From a virus: a DNA stretch of 64,000 bases. The notes below the pieces were generated by a model. It did no database searches. It worked only from the letters and a program-made list of their open reading frames with translations, and was not told the DNA's origin. Within the stretch, counting starts at the first letter, position 1; each line of letters opens with the position of its first letter. Location: positions 38,429 to 102,428 of IMG/VR virus record IMGVR_UViG_3300022700_000069; one strand, given 5' to 3'. Made by a program: the position numbers and the translations under genes. Of this stretch, positions 36,902 to 43,702 are shown in pieces.

Positions 36902-38227
36902 ATGGCAAAAAATGATTATTTAGAAAAGTTGAAACAACAAGTAAATTCTTACCAAGAGGAAGAAAAAAAATCAACAAAAAAGAGTGGTGGTTCAAGGGAC
37001 GATATATTAGCTAAATATTTTGTACCTCGAAACGATCAAGAAGTTTTTAGAATTTTACCACCTGATGATCCCAATTCATTGAAAACAATGCATGAAGCAT
37101 TTTTTCATGAAGTAGAAACTAATTTACCAAATGGAAAAAAGAAATATGGTACAAAAATATATTGTCCTGCTCATAATGATCCAATGGTTGAAAAAAGAGA
37201 TGAAAATGGTGATATTGTTAGAGAAGCTGATGGTAAACCAGTATTAGTTCCCAAACCTTGCCCTTTATGTCAAAAATCTAAAGAGATTTTGAAAAAACAA
37301 GATAATTCACTTAAAGGTAAAAAGAGAGAAAATTTAACTGAAGATGAAAAAGTGATTTGGGATAATAATAAAGAAATTTTCAAAGAAGCAAAAAAATGGG
37401 AAGCAAAGAAGTTTTATATTGTTAAAGGCATTGATAAGGGTAAACCAAAAGATAATGTAAAATTTTGGAGATTTAAAAAGAATTTTAGAAATCAGGGGAC
37501 ATTTGATAAAATTATGCCCGTCATAACTCAATTTATGAAAGAGTATGAAAAGCCATATTTTGATCCTGAAAATGGTTGTGATTTATCAATAACAATGACT
37601 GATGCTACTTTACCAAATGGTAGACAATATAGAACAATTTCCAGTATTATACCTAGACAGCCATCAAAACTTCATGAAGACCCAACAATAGTAGAAGGAT
37701 GGTTAAATGATAAAACTACATGGAGAGATGTATTTAAACCTAAATCAGCACCAAATATTACACCACATGAATATTTAGAAATGCTTGTTGATGGTAATGA
37801 TCCATATTGGGATGATACTGATTCAAATAATAAAAAATGGGTATTTCCGGGTCGTCCAGATTTAGAAGAAAAGGCAAATACACGTAATCAAGATTTGGGT
37901 GCTAATACTCAAAATGGTCAATTTGAACAAGCATCTGATATTGCTGATGATGGTGTTACTATTAATAATATAACTGAATCAGATGTGGGTAATTTTAATA
38001 ATAATGATGTTCCAAAAGCTAATGATGTTACTAGTGGTTTGGAATCAAAAGATGGTTTAGATGATAAATCAGATGATAAATCAGAGGATACATCAAATGA
38101 AAGTAAAGAAGATGATAATGCTACTACTAATACTAATAGTGCTGAAAATGATACTTCTTTAAATGAATCTGATGATGAATCAGAATCATATGATAATATT
38201 GATGATACTGATGATTTACCATTTTAA
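36902..38227 (+). CDS. Single-stranded DNA-binding protein (gp32-like)
   Basis: 441 residues. GSRDDILAKYFVPRNDQEVF starts the core. Zinc-site candidates are YCPAHNDP (about residue 87) and CPLCQ (about 120), as in the gp32 zinc subdomain. Aromatic/basic segments such as WEAKKFYIVKGIDK and KFWRFKKNFRNQGTF would line the DNA cleft. The last 110 residues are acidic and end in DDTDDLPF, like the C-terminal tail of gp32 and especially the DDDIPF-like tip of bacterial SSB. It coats ssDNA and coordinates UvsX and the replisome. It is longer than T4 gp32 (301 residues) mainly because of this tail. Confidence 0.85.
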   Translation: MAKNDYLEKLKQQVNSYQEEEKKSTKKSGGSRDDILAKYFVPRNDQEVFRILPPDDPNSLKTMHEAFFHEVETNLPNGKKKYGTKIYCPAHNDPMVEKRDENGDIVREADGKPVLVPKPCPLCQKSKEILKKQDNSLKGKKRENLTEDEKVIWDNNKEIFKEAKKWEAKKFYIVKGIDKGKPKDNVKFWRFKKNFRNQGTFDKIMPVITQFMKEYEKPYFDPENGCDLSITMTDATLPNGRQYRTISSIIPRQPSKLHEDPTIVEGWLNDKTTWRDVFKPKSAPNITPHEYLEMLVDGNDPYWDDTDSNNKKWVFPGRPDLEEKANTRNQDLGANTQNGQFEQASDIADDGVTINNITESDVGNFNNNDVPKANDVTSGLESKDGLDDKSDDKSEDTSNESKEDDNATTNTNSAENDTSLNESDDESESYDNIDDTDDLPF

Positions 38228-38242
38228 TATTTTTATTTTAAT

Positions 38243-38278
38243 TGTAAAACAGGGGAGTAACATCCCCTGTTTTTTTAA
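38243..38278 (+). terminator. Intrinsic terminator
   Basis: AAACAGGGGA pairs with TCCCCTGTTT around a 6-nt loop, followed by T residues. It lies immediately before the UvsX start; read-through or a partial attenuator is likely because no promoter is evident after it. Confidence 0.75.
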
Positions 38279-38289
38279 AGAGGAAAATT

Positions 38290-39429
38290 ATGGCAAAAAA
38301 AGAAAATACAACTACAAATAAAGAAGAAACAATACCAACAAACAAAAAAAGTAGAAAACCAACAAAGAAAAAAGATTTTTCTTTAGATAATTATAAGAAA
38401 AAAAAGGGTAGTGAAGATATACCACAAAAACCATTAAAGTGGTTGAAATTATCATCAGCACTTCAAAAAGCAACTGGTTTACCGGGTTTTCCAATGGGAT
38501 ATGTATCATTAGCAAGAGGATTCACGAATACAGGTAAATCAACAGCAATATCAGAAGCTGTTGTTGCTACTCAAAAAGCAGGTGCATTACCAATTATTAT
38601 TAATACTGAAGGTAATACGAATGAAAATAGATTGCAATTAATGGGGTTTGATGAAGATTTACCACATATTTTTGTTGATAATGATTATCTTTTAGAAAAT
38701 TTTGGTAAAAAACAAGATGCTAAAAGAAATGAAGCAGCAATTGAAGATTTAGCTGAATGTATTAAAGATTTTATATATGATCAAGAGCGTGGTGATTTAC
38801 CATATGATCTTGTGTTTCTTATTGATTCTATTGGTACATTAGATTGTATTCGTACAATTAATGCACAAGAAAAAAATACAAGTGATAACAATATGTGGAA
38901 TGCGGGTGCATATGAAAAAACTTTTAAATATTTATTAAATAACACAATACCGGGCAGTAGAAAACAAAATAAACAATATACTAATACCTTTATAGCGGTA
39001 CAAAAGATTTGGATAGATAATTTAGGTGCTGGTGTTGTAAAACATAAAGGTGGAGAAGCAATTTTTTATGGTTCAAGATTAGTATACCATTTTGGTGGAG
39101 TAGCTGCACATTCAACATCTGTTGTTAAAGCAACAAGTAAAAAACGTGAAGTTGCATATGCAATTGATACTAAAGTTGGTGTAGCAAAAAATCATATTGA
39201 TGGTGAACTTGGTGGTATTTCACTTGAAGGTAAAATAATATCGACACCACATGGTTTTATTTTTGCTGAAGATTTAGATAACTATAAAAAAGAGAATATT
39301 CTATATTTTAGAAATATTCTTGGTGATGATAGTATTACTGCTGATGCAATTGAAGATAAATATACAAAAAATAAAGCTGCTGACACTGATGCTGGTATTA
39401 ATTATGATGAATTTATTTCAAAAAAATAA
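38290..39429 (+). CDS. uvsX: UvsX/RecA-like recombinase
   Basis: 379 residues. A basic N-terminus leads to YVSLARGFTNTGKSTAISEA with Walker A GFTNTGKST near residue 76. IIINTEGNTNENRLQLMGF and LVFLIDSIGTLDC (Walker B region, about 180) follow, then a long loop-2-like AGVVKHKGGEAIFYGSRLVY. It catalyses strand invasion on gp32-covered ssDNA. An unusually clear purine-rich AAAGAGGAAAA lies just before the ATG. The exonuclease gene starts at the next base after its stop. Confidence 0.85.
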   Translation: MAKKENTTTNKEETIPTNKKSRKPTKKKDFSLDNYKKKKGSEDIPQKPLKWLKLSSALQKATGLPGFPMGYVSLARGFTNTGKSTAISEAVVATQKAGALPIIINTEGNTNENRLQLMGFDEDLPHIFVDNDYLLENFGKKQDAKRNEAAIEDLAECIKDFIYDQERGDLPYDLVFLIDSIGTLDCIRTINAQEKNTSDNNMWNAGAYEKTFKYLLNNTIPGSRKQNKQYTNTFIAVQKIWIDNLGAGVVKHKGGEAIFYGSRLVYHFGGVAAHSTSVVKATSKKREVAYAIDTKVGVAKNHIDGELGGISLEGKIISTPHGFIFAEDLDNYKKENILYFRNILGDDSITADAIEDKYTKNKAADTDAGINYDEFISKK

Positions 39430-40488
39430 ATGAAAATCAGAACATTATTAGTGGATTCTTCTTATCTCTTAAAGAGATCATTTAATGGTGCAAATGAATT
39501 ATATACAGATTCGTTTGGACATATTGGTGGATTATATCAGTTTTTTACTATGTTACGTAAATTAATCAAGCAATATAAAATTAATAAAGTTGTTTTAATT
39601 TGGGATGGAGAAAATGGTGGTTTAGAGAGATATTATATTGATAAAGATTATAAAGGGAATAGAAAACATAAATCATGGAATGAAAAAATTGAATTATCAG
39701 AAGCTGAATTACGTAAAGAAAAAGAAAAAGAAGAATCCATTTTAAAACAAAAAAAGAGAATACAAGCATATGCAGAGGAATTATTTTTAAGACAAATTGA
39801 AGTTGATGATATTGAAGGTGATGATTTAATTGCAGCATATTGTGTTGATTATAATAAAAAAGAAGAGATAAATATTTATACTAATGATAGGGATTTTCTA
39901 CAATTACTTGATTTAAATATTAGTATAATTTTTGCTAATATTGATATGCCAGTAACAAAAAATAATTTTATTCACTATTTTAATTATCATTATCTTAATG
40001 CCTTAACAGTAAAAATTATTTGTGGTGATACTGCAGATAATATAAAGGGAATTAAATTATTAGGTGAAAAAACATTATTAAAACATTTTCCTGAATTATT
40101 ATATAAACCAGTAATGGTCAGAGATATTTGTAAACGTGCAGATGAAATTAATAAAGAAAGAGTGAAAAATAAGAAAAAACCATATAAATCTTTAGAAAAT
40201 CTATTAAATGGTATTGATAGATTAAAGAAAAATTATAAATTAATGTACCTTAAAAAACCCATTTTAAATAAAAAAGCAATTGACGAACTACAACAATTGA
40301 AATTACCATTATCACCAGATGGTAGAGGCAGCAAAAATTTATATGAAATGATGATAAAGGATGATTTTTTAAGTATATATAATAGTACTTTTGTTAATTA
40401 TATCGAACCATTTTATTCTGTTATAATGAATGAAAAACAAATGCTTAAAGAGCATTGTGAAAATGAAAAAAAGAAAAAAAATATTTAA
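39430..40488 (+). CDS. 5'-3' exonuclease / RNase H (FEN-type)
   Basis: 352 residues. Acidic metal sites of the FEN family are visible: LLVDSSYLLKRSF (about residue 8), VLIWDGENGGLERYYIDKDY, EVDDIEGDDLIAAY (about 135), IYTNDRDFLQLL (about 155) and ICGDTADNIKGIKLLGEKT (about 200, the helix-hairpin-helix region). In T4 the equivalent (rnh) removes lagging-strand primers. It is directly adjacent to the uvsX stop. Confidence 0.9.
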   Translation: MKIRTLLVDSSYLLKRSFNGANELYTDSFGHIGGLYQFFTMLRKLIKQYKINKVVLIWDGENGGLERYYIDKDYKGNRKHKSWNEKIELSEAELRKEKEKEESILKQKKRIQAYAEELFLRQIEVDDIEGDDLIAAYCVDYNKKEEINIYTNDRDFLQLLDLNISIIFANIDMPVTKNNFIHYFNYHYLNALTVKIICGDTADNIKGIKLLGEKTLLKHFPELLYKPVMVRDICKRADEINKERVKNKKKPYKSLENLLNGIDRLKKNYKLMYLKKPILNKKAIDELQQLKLPLSPDGRGSKNLYEMMIKDDFLSIYNSTFVNYIEPFYSVIMNEKQMLKEHCENEKKKKNI

Positions 40489-40494
40489 AAAATC

Positions 40495-40525
40495 TTTACA
40501 TATCAAGACTTTCTTACTATATTTG
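40495..40525 (+). promoter_or_regulatory. Possible Bacteroidetes-type promoter
   Basis: TATATTTG at 40518-40525 with a weaker TTT at 40495-40497 (20-nt spacing), before the gene at 40558. Confidence 0.4.
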
Positions 40526-40557
40526 TTTTTAATATTAACTTTTAAATTTATAATAAA

Positions 40558-41166
40558 ATGACTGAAAAAGACTATAATAATCAATTTAAATTTTCATTAT
40601 TTCAAGAAGATACATTATTAGCAGAAAAAATATTTAATGCTGATAATTTTAACCCATTTACTCGTTATTCTATTGATATTAGAGATATTTTACCGTATGC
40701 AATTACAAAATTGCAAAAAACATTATCAAAAAGAAGATATGATGTTGAATTTGATTGTGGGAATGGTATTATTTATGATTTTTATAAACATACGCAAGAT
40801 ATTATTTTTTCATACCCTAAGAAAAAACAAGCAGTTATGAAATATAATCCAAAAATAAAAAGACATGAAATTGAAGATAAAACTATAAAGGGTGTTGAAT
40901 GTAAAATTGGATTATATATTAATGATAACCCTATTGTTGAGAGAGTTTTTTATGTTGATGGATTTAATCCGGTTGCAAGATATTCAGTTGATATTTTATA
41001 TACTGTTATTGATATTGCTGATGAAATTTATGATAGTATTAAAGATGTTGATGTTACAAATATGTGGGATGATTATGATTTAATTAATAAAAGAGGTTTA
41101 TCAATTAATAAAATTAGAGAATTATCATTACACAGAAGAGAAAATCTGCTTCGTAGTTTAAATTAA
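40558..41166 (+). CDS. Hypothetical protein with internal duplication
   Basis: 202 residues made of two similar halves: KFSLFQEDTLLAEKIFNADN with FNPFTRYSIDIRDIL (about 10-50), and KIGLYINDNPIVERVFYVDG with FNPVARYSVDILYTV (about 120-160). The shared core is FNP-x-x-RYS-(I/V)-DI. It sits between exonuclease and helicase genes, so a replication accessory role is possible. No family is recognised. Confidence 0.65.
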   Translation: MTEKDYNNQFKFSLFQEDTLLAEKIFNADNFNPFTRYSIDIRDILPYAITKLQKTLSKRRYDVEFDCGNGIIYDFYKHTQDIIFSYPKKKQAVMKYNPKIKRHEIEDKTIKGVECKIGLYINDNPIVERVFYVDGFNPVARYSVDILYTVIDIADEIYDSIKDVDVTNMWDDYDLINKRGLSINKIRELSLHRRENLLRSLN

Positions 41167-41199
41167 AAAATAATATTAAAAATATTTGGGTATTGGATA

Positions 41200-42906
41200 A
41201 TGGGTAATGATACTAGAAGTAATAAAATATCAACATATTTAGGACCAAATTTTCAACAAAAATTAATATGGCAATTATTAGTTGAACCAGATTTTGCAAA
41301 AAATGTATTACCAAATATATTAGTTGAATATTTTGATGATCCACATTTAAAACGTTTTTTTCTTATCATGGACCAATATCATAAGGAACATGATAAAATA
41401 CCTAATCTACAAAATGGTAGTATTGATGATGCTATTTTTAAATATAAGAAACCAAATGATGAGGTTGAAGATAATATATTAAAAGCAGTACTTGATAAAA
41501 TAAAGTTGTGGAATGAAAGAGTAATTAATAAAAATTTATTGAATGATGGTGATATTGTTAGAACAGATACAATAAATTTTATAAAACAACAGGAATATCG
41601 TAAACTTGCTGAATATATAAATAATAAGACGAAAACAGGGGAAATTAGAACAAGTGCATTTAATCTTGAAGTTGAAGAAAAAATAAATAAAATATATCAT
41701 ATTGGTGATGATGAAGATTATGGGACTGACGTTGTTGATGATATTGATAGTGCGTTAAAAGAAGAATTTAGAAAAACAATTCCAACAGGTATTAAAGCAA
41801 TTGATGATGTTACTGGTCAAGGTCTTGGAAAGGGTGAAATTGCTTTAGTTTTAGCACCATCTGGAATTGGTAAAACAACATTTTTAACAAAAATTGCAAA
41901 TACTGGCGTAAATAATGGAAAGAAAATATTACAAATAATTTTTGAAGATACAATATCACAAATACAAAGAAAACATTATGCGATTTGGTCTAAAGTAAAA
42001 TTATCTGAAATTGATGATAATAAAGAATATGTAAAGGAAAAATCGCTTGAAAAATATAAAAAAATTAAAGAAAAGGGTGGTAAACTTGATATTGTTAGAT
42101 TTAGTCAAGAAGATACTAGTATTTTTGATATTAGAAATTGGATTGCAAGGCAGGAAAAGAAATTTGGTTATAAATATGATATGATTGTTTTAGATTATCT
42201 TGATTGTTTAGAACCAAACAAAAAGGAAAAAGAATTATTATCTGCAGAATTGTCAATCATTAAATCATTTGAAGCAATGGCTGCTGATTATGATATACCA
42301 TGTTGGTCAGCTATTCAAACAAATCGTAGTGGTTTTAGTGTTGATTTTGTTGAAGCACATAATACTGGTGGGAATATAAAAAGAGTTCAGAAATCACATT
42401 TTGTGATGTCAATTGCTAAACCATCTAAATCGGATAATTCAAATTTAGCTAATTTAAAAATATTGAAAGCAAGATTTGCTCAAGATGGGCATGAGTTTAA
42501 AGAGTGTATATTTAATAATGATTCTTTAGAAATTAGAGCAACTGATAATTTTTATAATATTCAAAATGATAAAAAATATGATGATGATGATATAGAAAAA
42601 ATCGATAATAAAGCAAATAAATTATCGGGTAATAGTATACAGCATAATATTATCAGCGAAAAAACATTTGATCATAGTGAACGTATTGGTGATACAAATC
42701 TTTTAGTTAATAATGATAAATTAAAAAAGGAATTAAATGTAAGTGATAATATAAAAAATAATAAAAATAATGATGATTTAGATAATGTTGATGATTTTTT
42801 TGAAAAATATGAAAATGAGGATTTTGAAAATGAAAATAATAATGATGATCATATAAATGATATAAAGAAAATGCGTAATGAACAGGGTGAAATAAGAAAA
42901 AAATAA
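41200..42906 (+). CDS. Replicative DNA helicase (gp41/DnaB-like)
   Basis: 568 residues. An N-terminal helical domain includes QQKLIWQLLVEPDFAKNVLP. The RecA-like ATPase domain begins near 200 with IPTGIKAIDDVTGQGLGKGE, Walker A APSGIGKTTF, then IIFEDTISQIQRKHYAIW, Walker B YDMIVLDYLDCLEP and CWSAIQTNRSGFSVDFVE. After about 460 an acidic Asn/Asp-rich tail not found in T4 gp41 extends about 110 residues. It is the hexameric 5'-3' fork helicase. Confidence 0.85.
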   Translation: MGNDTRSNKISTYLGPNFQQKLIWQLLVEPDFAKNVLPNILVEYFDDPHLKRFFLIMDQYHKEHDKIPNLQNGSIDDAIFKYKKPNDEVEDNILKAVLDKIKLWNERVINKNLLNDGDIVRTDTINFIKQQEYRKLAEYINNKTKTGEIRTSAFNLEVEEKINKIYHIGDDEDYGTDVVDDIDSALKEEFRKTIPTGIKAIDDVTGQGLGKGEIALVLAPSGIGKTTFLTKIANTGVNNGKKILQIIFEDTISQIQRKHYAIWSKVKLSEIDDNKEYVKEKSLEKYKKIKEKGGKLDIVRFSQEDTSIFDIRNWIARQEKKFGYKYDMIVLDYLDCLEPNKKEKELLSAELSIIKSFEAMAADYDIPCWSAIQTNRSGFSVDFVEAHNTGGNIKRVQKSHFVMSIAKPSKSDNSNLANLKILKARFAQDGHEFKECIFNNDSLEIRATDNFYNIQNDKKYDDDDIEKIDNKANKLSGNSIQHNIISEKTFDHSERIGDTNLLVNNDKLKKELNVSDNIKNNKNNDDLDNVDDFFEKYENEDFENENNNDDHINDIKKMRNEQGEIRKK

Positions 42907-42945
42907 AAAAAAATATAAGAAATTGTAACATTTTGATTTTTTATA

Positions 42946-42955
42946 CGTATTTATA
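42946..42955 (+). promoter_or_regulatory. Late-promoter-like motif CGTATTTATA
   Basis: Matches nine of ten positions of the late-type motif. The RNA locus may therefore be transcribed late as well as from the host-type promoter. Confidence 0.4.
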
Positions 42956-43003
42956 GTCTCAAGTAAACAAATTAAAAATTTTTATATTTTTTTATAAAAA
43001 AAC

Positions 43004-43034
43004 TTGCATAGAATAAAAAGTTATTATATCTTTG
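43004..43034 (+). promoter_or_regulatory. Bacteroidetes-type promoter of the tRNA locus
   Basis: TTG (43004-43006), 20 nt, TATCTTTG (43027-43034). Transcription would begin about 40 nt before the first tRNA. Confidence 0.75.
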
Positions 43035-43078
43035 TAAAAGTAAAATAAAATTGTTCTTTGAATATTTTTAAATTAAAT

Positions 43079-43219
43079 GGGGAGGTATGCAAATTAGCAT
43101 ATTTAAAATATGATCGCATTCCTCATCTACTGTGAGAACTGGTGATATTTACAGTAATATTAGGTAAAGCAAATTGTCCGTAAAACAATTGATTGTTGGT
43201 TCAAATCCAACCCTCCCCA
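43079..43219 (+). tRNA. tRNA-Tyr (GTA) with D-loop insertion
   Basis: The acceptor stem GGGGAGG (43079-43085) pairs perfectly with CCTCCCC (43212-43218), discriminator A. The T arm is GTTGG-TTCAAAT-CCAAC (43195-43211). The anticodon arm is ATTGT-CCGTAAA-ACAAT (43173-43189), anticodon GTA. The D-stem is TGC (43088-43090) with GCA (43169-43171). The D-loop should be about 9 nt but spans 78 nt, with GG and A21 restored only at 43163-43168, so roughly 65 nt (about 43098-43162) is inserted before the GG. Position 33 is C rather than the near-universal U. The 5-nt variable region is short for bacterial Tyr. No CCA is encoded. Confidence 0.75.
43098..43162 (+). other. Insertion in tRNA-Tyr D-loop
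   Basis: About 65 nt; exact ends uncertain by a few bases. A proximal helix (43099-43103 with 43156-43160) and a distal helix (43106-43111 with 43145-43150) are separated by an internal loop with ACAGT on the 3' side (43151-43155). The string TTTACAGTAA is shared with two other elements in this locus. GAGAAC lies in the apical part, as in the Lys insertion. Confidence 0.6.
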
Positions 43220-43253
43220 CTAAAAAAAAAATGGAAAACTGTTTGTTAATTCA

Positions 43254-43327
43254 GTACAATTAGATCAGTTGGATAGATCACAAGCCTCTTAAGTTTGAAG
43301 TCGGTGGTTCAAGTCCACCATTGTAAA
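43254..43327 (+). tRNA. tRNA-Lys (CTT)
   Basis: Ordinary cloverleaf: acceptor GTACAAT with ATTGTAA (six pairs, first pair G-A mismatched), D arm GATC-AGTTGGATA-GATC, anticodon arm CAAGC-CTCTTAA-GTTTG, 5-nt variable region, T arm GGTGG-TTCAAGT-CCACC. CCA is not encoded in register. Its normal 9-nt D-loop is a useful template for the interrupted Lys(TTT) gene. Confidence 0.85.
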
Positions 43328-43366
43328 AACCATAATTTAACAAACAAATTATTCCTTAAAATATAT

Positions 43367-43440
43367 TGCGGGATAGAGAAGTCTGGAATCTCGTCTGGCT
43401 CATAACCAGAAGGTCGAGGGTTCAAATCCCTCTCCCGCTA
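43367..43440 (+). tRNA. Initiator-type tRNA-fMet (CAT)
   Basis: The acceptor has TGCGGGA with TCCCGCT, so the 1-72 pair is a T-T mismatch, as expected for initiators that avoid a 1-72 pair. The D-stem has A11-U24 (initiator type), D-loop AGTCTGGAA. The anticodon arm is TCTGG-CTCATAA-CCAGA, variable AGGTC, T arm GAGGG-TTCAAAT-CCCTC, discriminator A. The run from anticodon arm to T loop closely resembles bacterial fMet. Only two of the three usual anticodon-stem G-C pairs are present. Confidence 0.85.
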
Positions 43441-43446
43441 CAAAAA

Positions 43447-43520
43447 GAAGAACTGTTAGTTTTTACAGTAAATTTGATGCAACTCAAAATTCTTACAAAC
43501 AAAAACTAACAAATTTCTTC
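43447..43520 (+). ncRNA. Free-standing hairpin RNA, Y-RNA-like candidate
   Basis: Long terminal stem: GAAGAA (43447-43452) with TTCTTC (43515-43520), a small internal loop (C opposite AAT), then an 11-bp perfect helix TGTTAGTTTTT (43454-43464) with AAAAACTAACA (43501-43511). Inside lies an internal loop ACAGT opposite CTTACAAAC, then a short stem (43470-43477 with 43484-43491, one A-A mismatch) and loop TGCAAC. The 5'/3'-end stem with a bulge and a large internal loop resembles Y RNAs, the usual partners of Ro60 encoded 0.7 kb downstream. It contains TTTACAGTAA like its neighbours. Confidence 0.5.
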
Positions 43521-43556
43521 TAAGTTATTAAAAAGTTCTTTAAAAAAAGATTAAAC

Positions 43557-43701
43557 GGAGGGGTAGATTAGTAATAATTTACATCAAATATTGACAAACT
43601 ACTCCTGTATTGTTGGAGAACCGACAATATTTTCAGTATAAAACGGATAAATCATTTGCATTTTAAGCAAAAGTCTGTGGGTTCGAGTCCCGCCCCCTCC
43701 G
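43557..43701 (+). tRNA. tRNA-Lys (TTT) with D-loop insertion
   Basis: Acceptor GGAGGGG (43557-43563) pairs perfectly with CCCCTCC (43694-43700), discriminator G. D-stem is GATT (43566-43569) with AATC (43650-43653). Anticodon arm TTTGC-ATTTTAA-GCAAA (43655-43671), anticodon TTT. Variable AGTCT. T arm GTGGG-TTCGAGT-CCCGC. The D-loop begins AGT and resumes CGGATA; joined, AGTCGGATA is almost identical to the D-loop of the neighbouring tRNA-Lys (AGTTGGATA), which places the insertion at about 43573-43643. Confidence 0.8.
43573..43643 (+). other. Insertion in tRNA-Lys(TTT) D-loop
   Basis: About 71 nt. An 8-bp helix AAATATTG (43586-43593) with CAATATTT (43625-43632) lies next to an internal loop carrying TCAGTA, then a short TTTA/TAAA helix (43578-43581 with 43639-43642). 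An alternative is a 9-bp hairpin 43608-43616 with 43621-43629 closing an AGAA tetraloop. The CAGT internal loop matches the other elements of the locus. Confidence 0.6.
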
Positions 43702-43702
43702 C

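Noticed and set aside
43128-43160. Hairpin or hammerhead ribozyme in the D-loop insertions
   Set aside because: ACAG-T and GAGAA strings recall the hairpin ribozyme, but the required loop A/loop B strands and hammerhead core are not present in order.
43098-43643. Group I or group II introns in the tRNAs
   Set aside because: The insertions are only 65-73 nt, lack catalytic core sequences, and are in the D-loop, not the anticodon loop.
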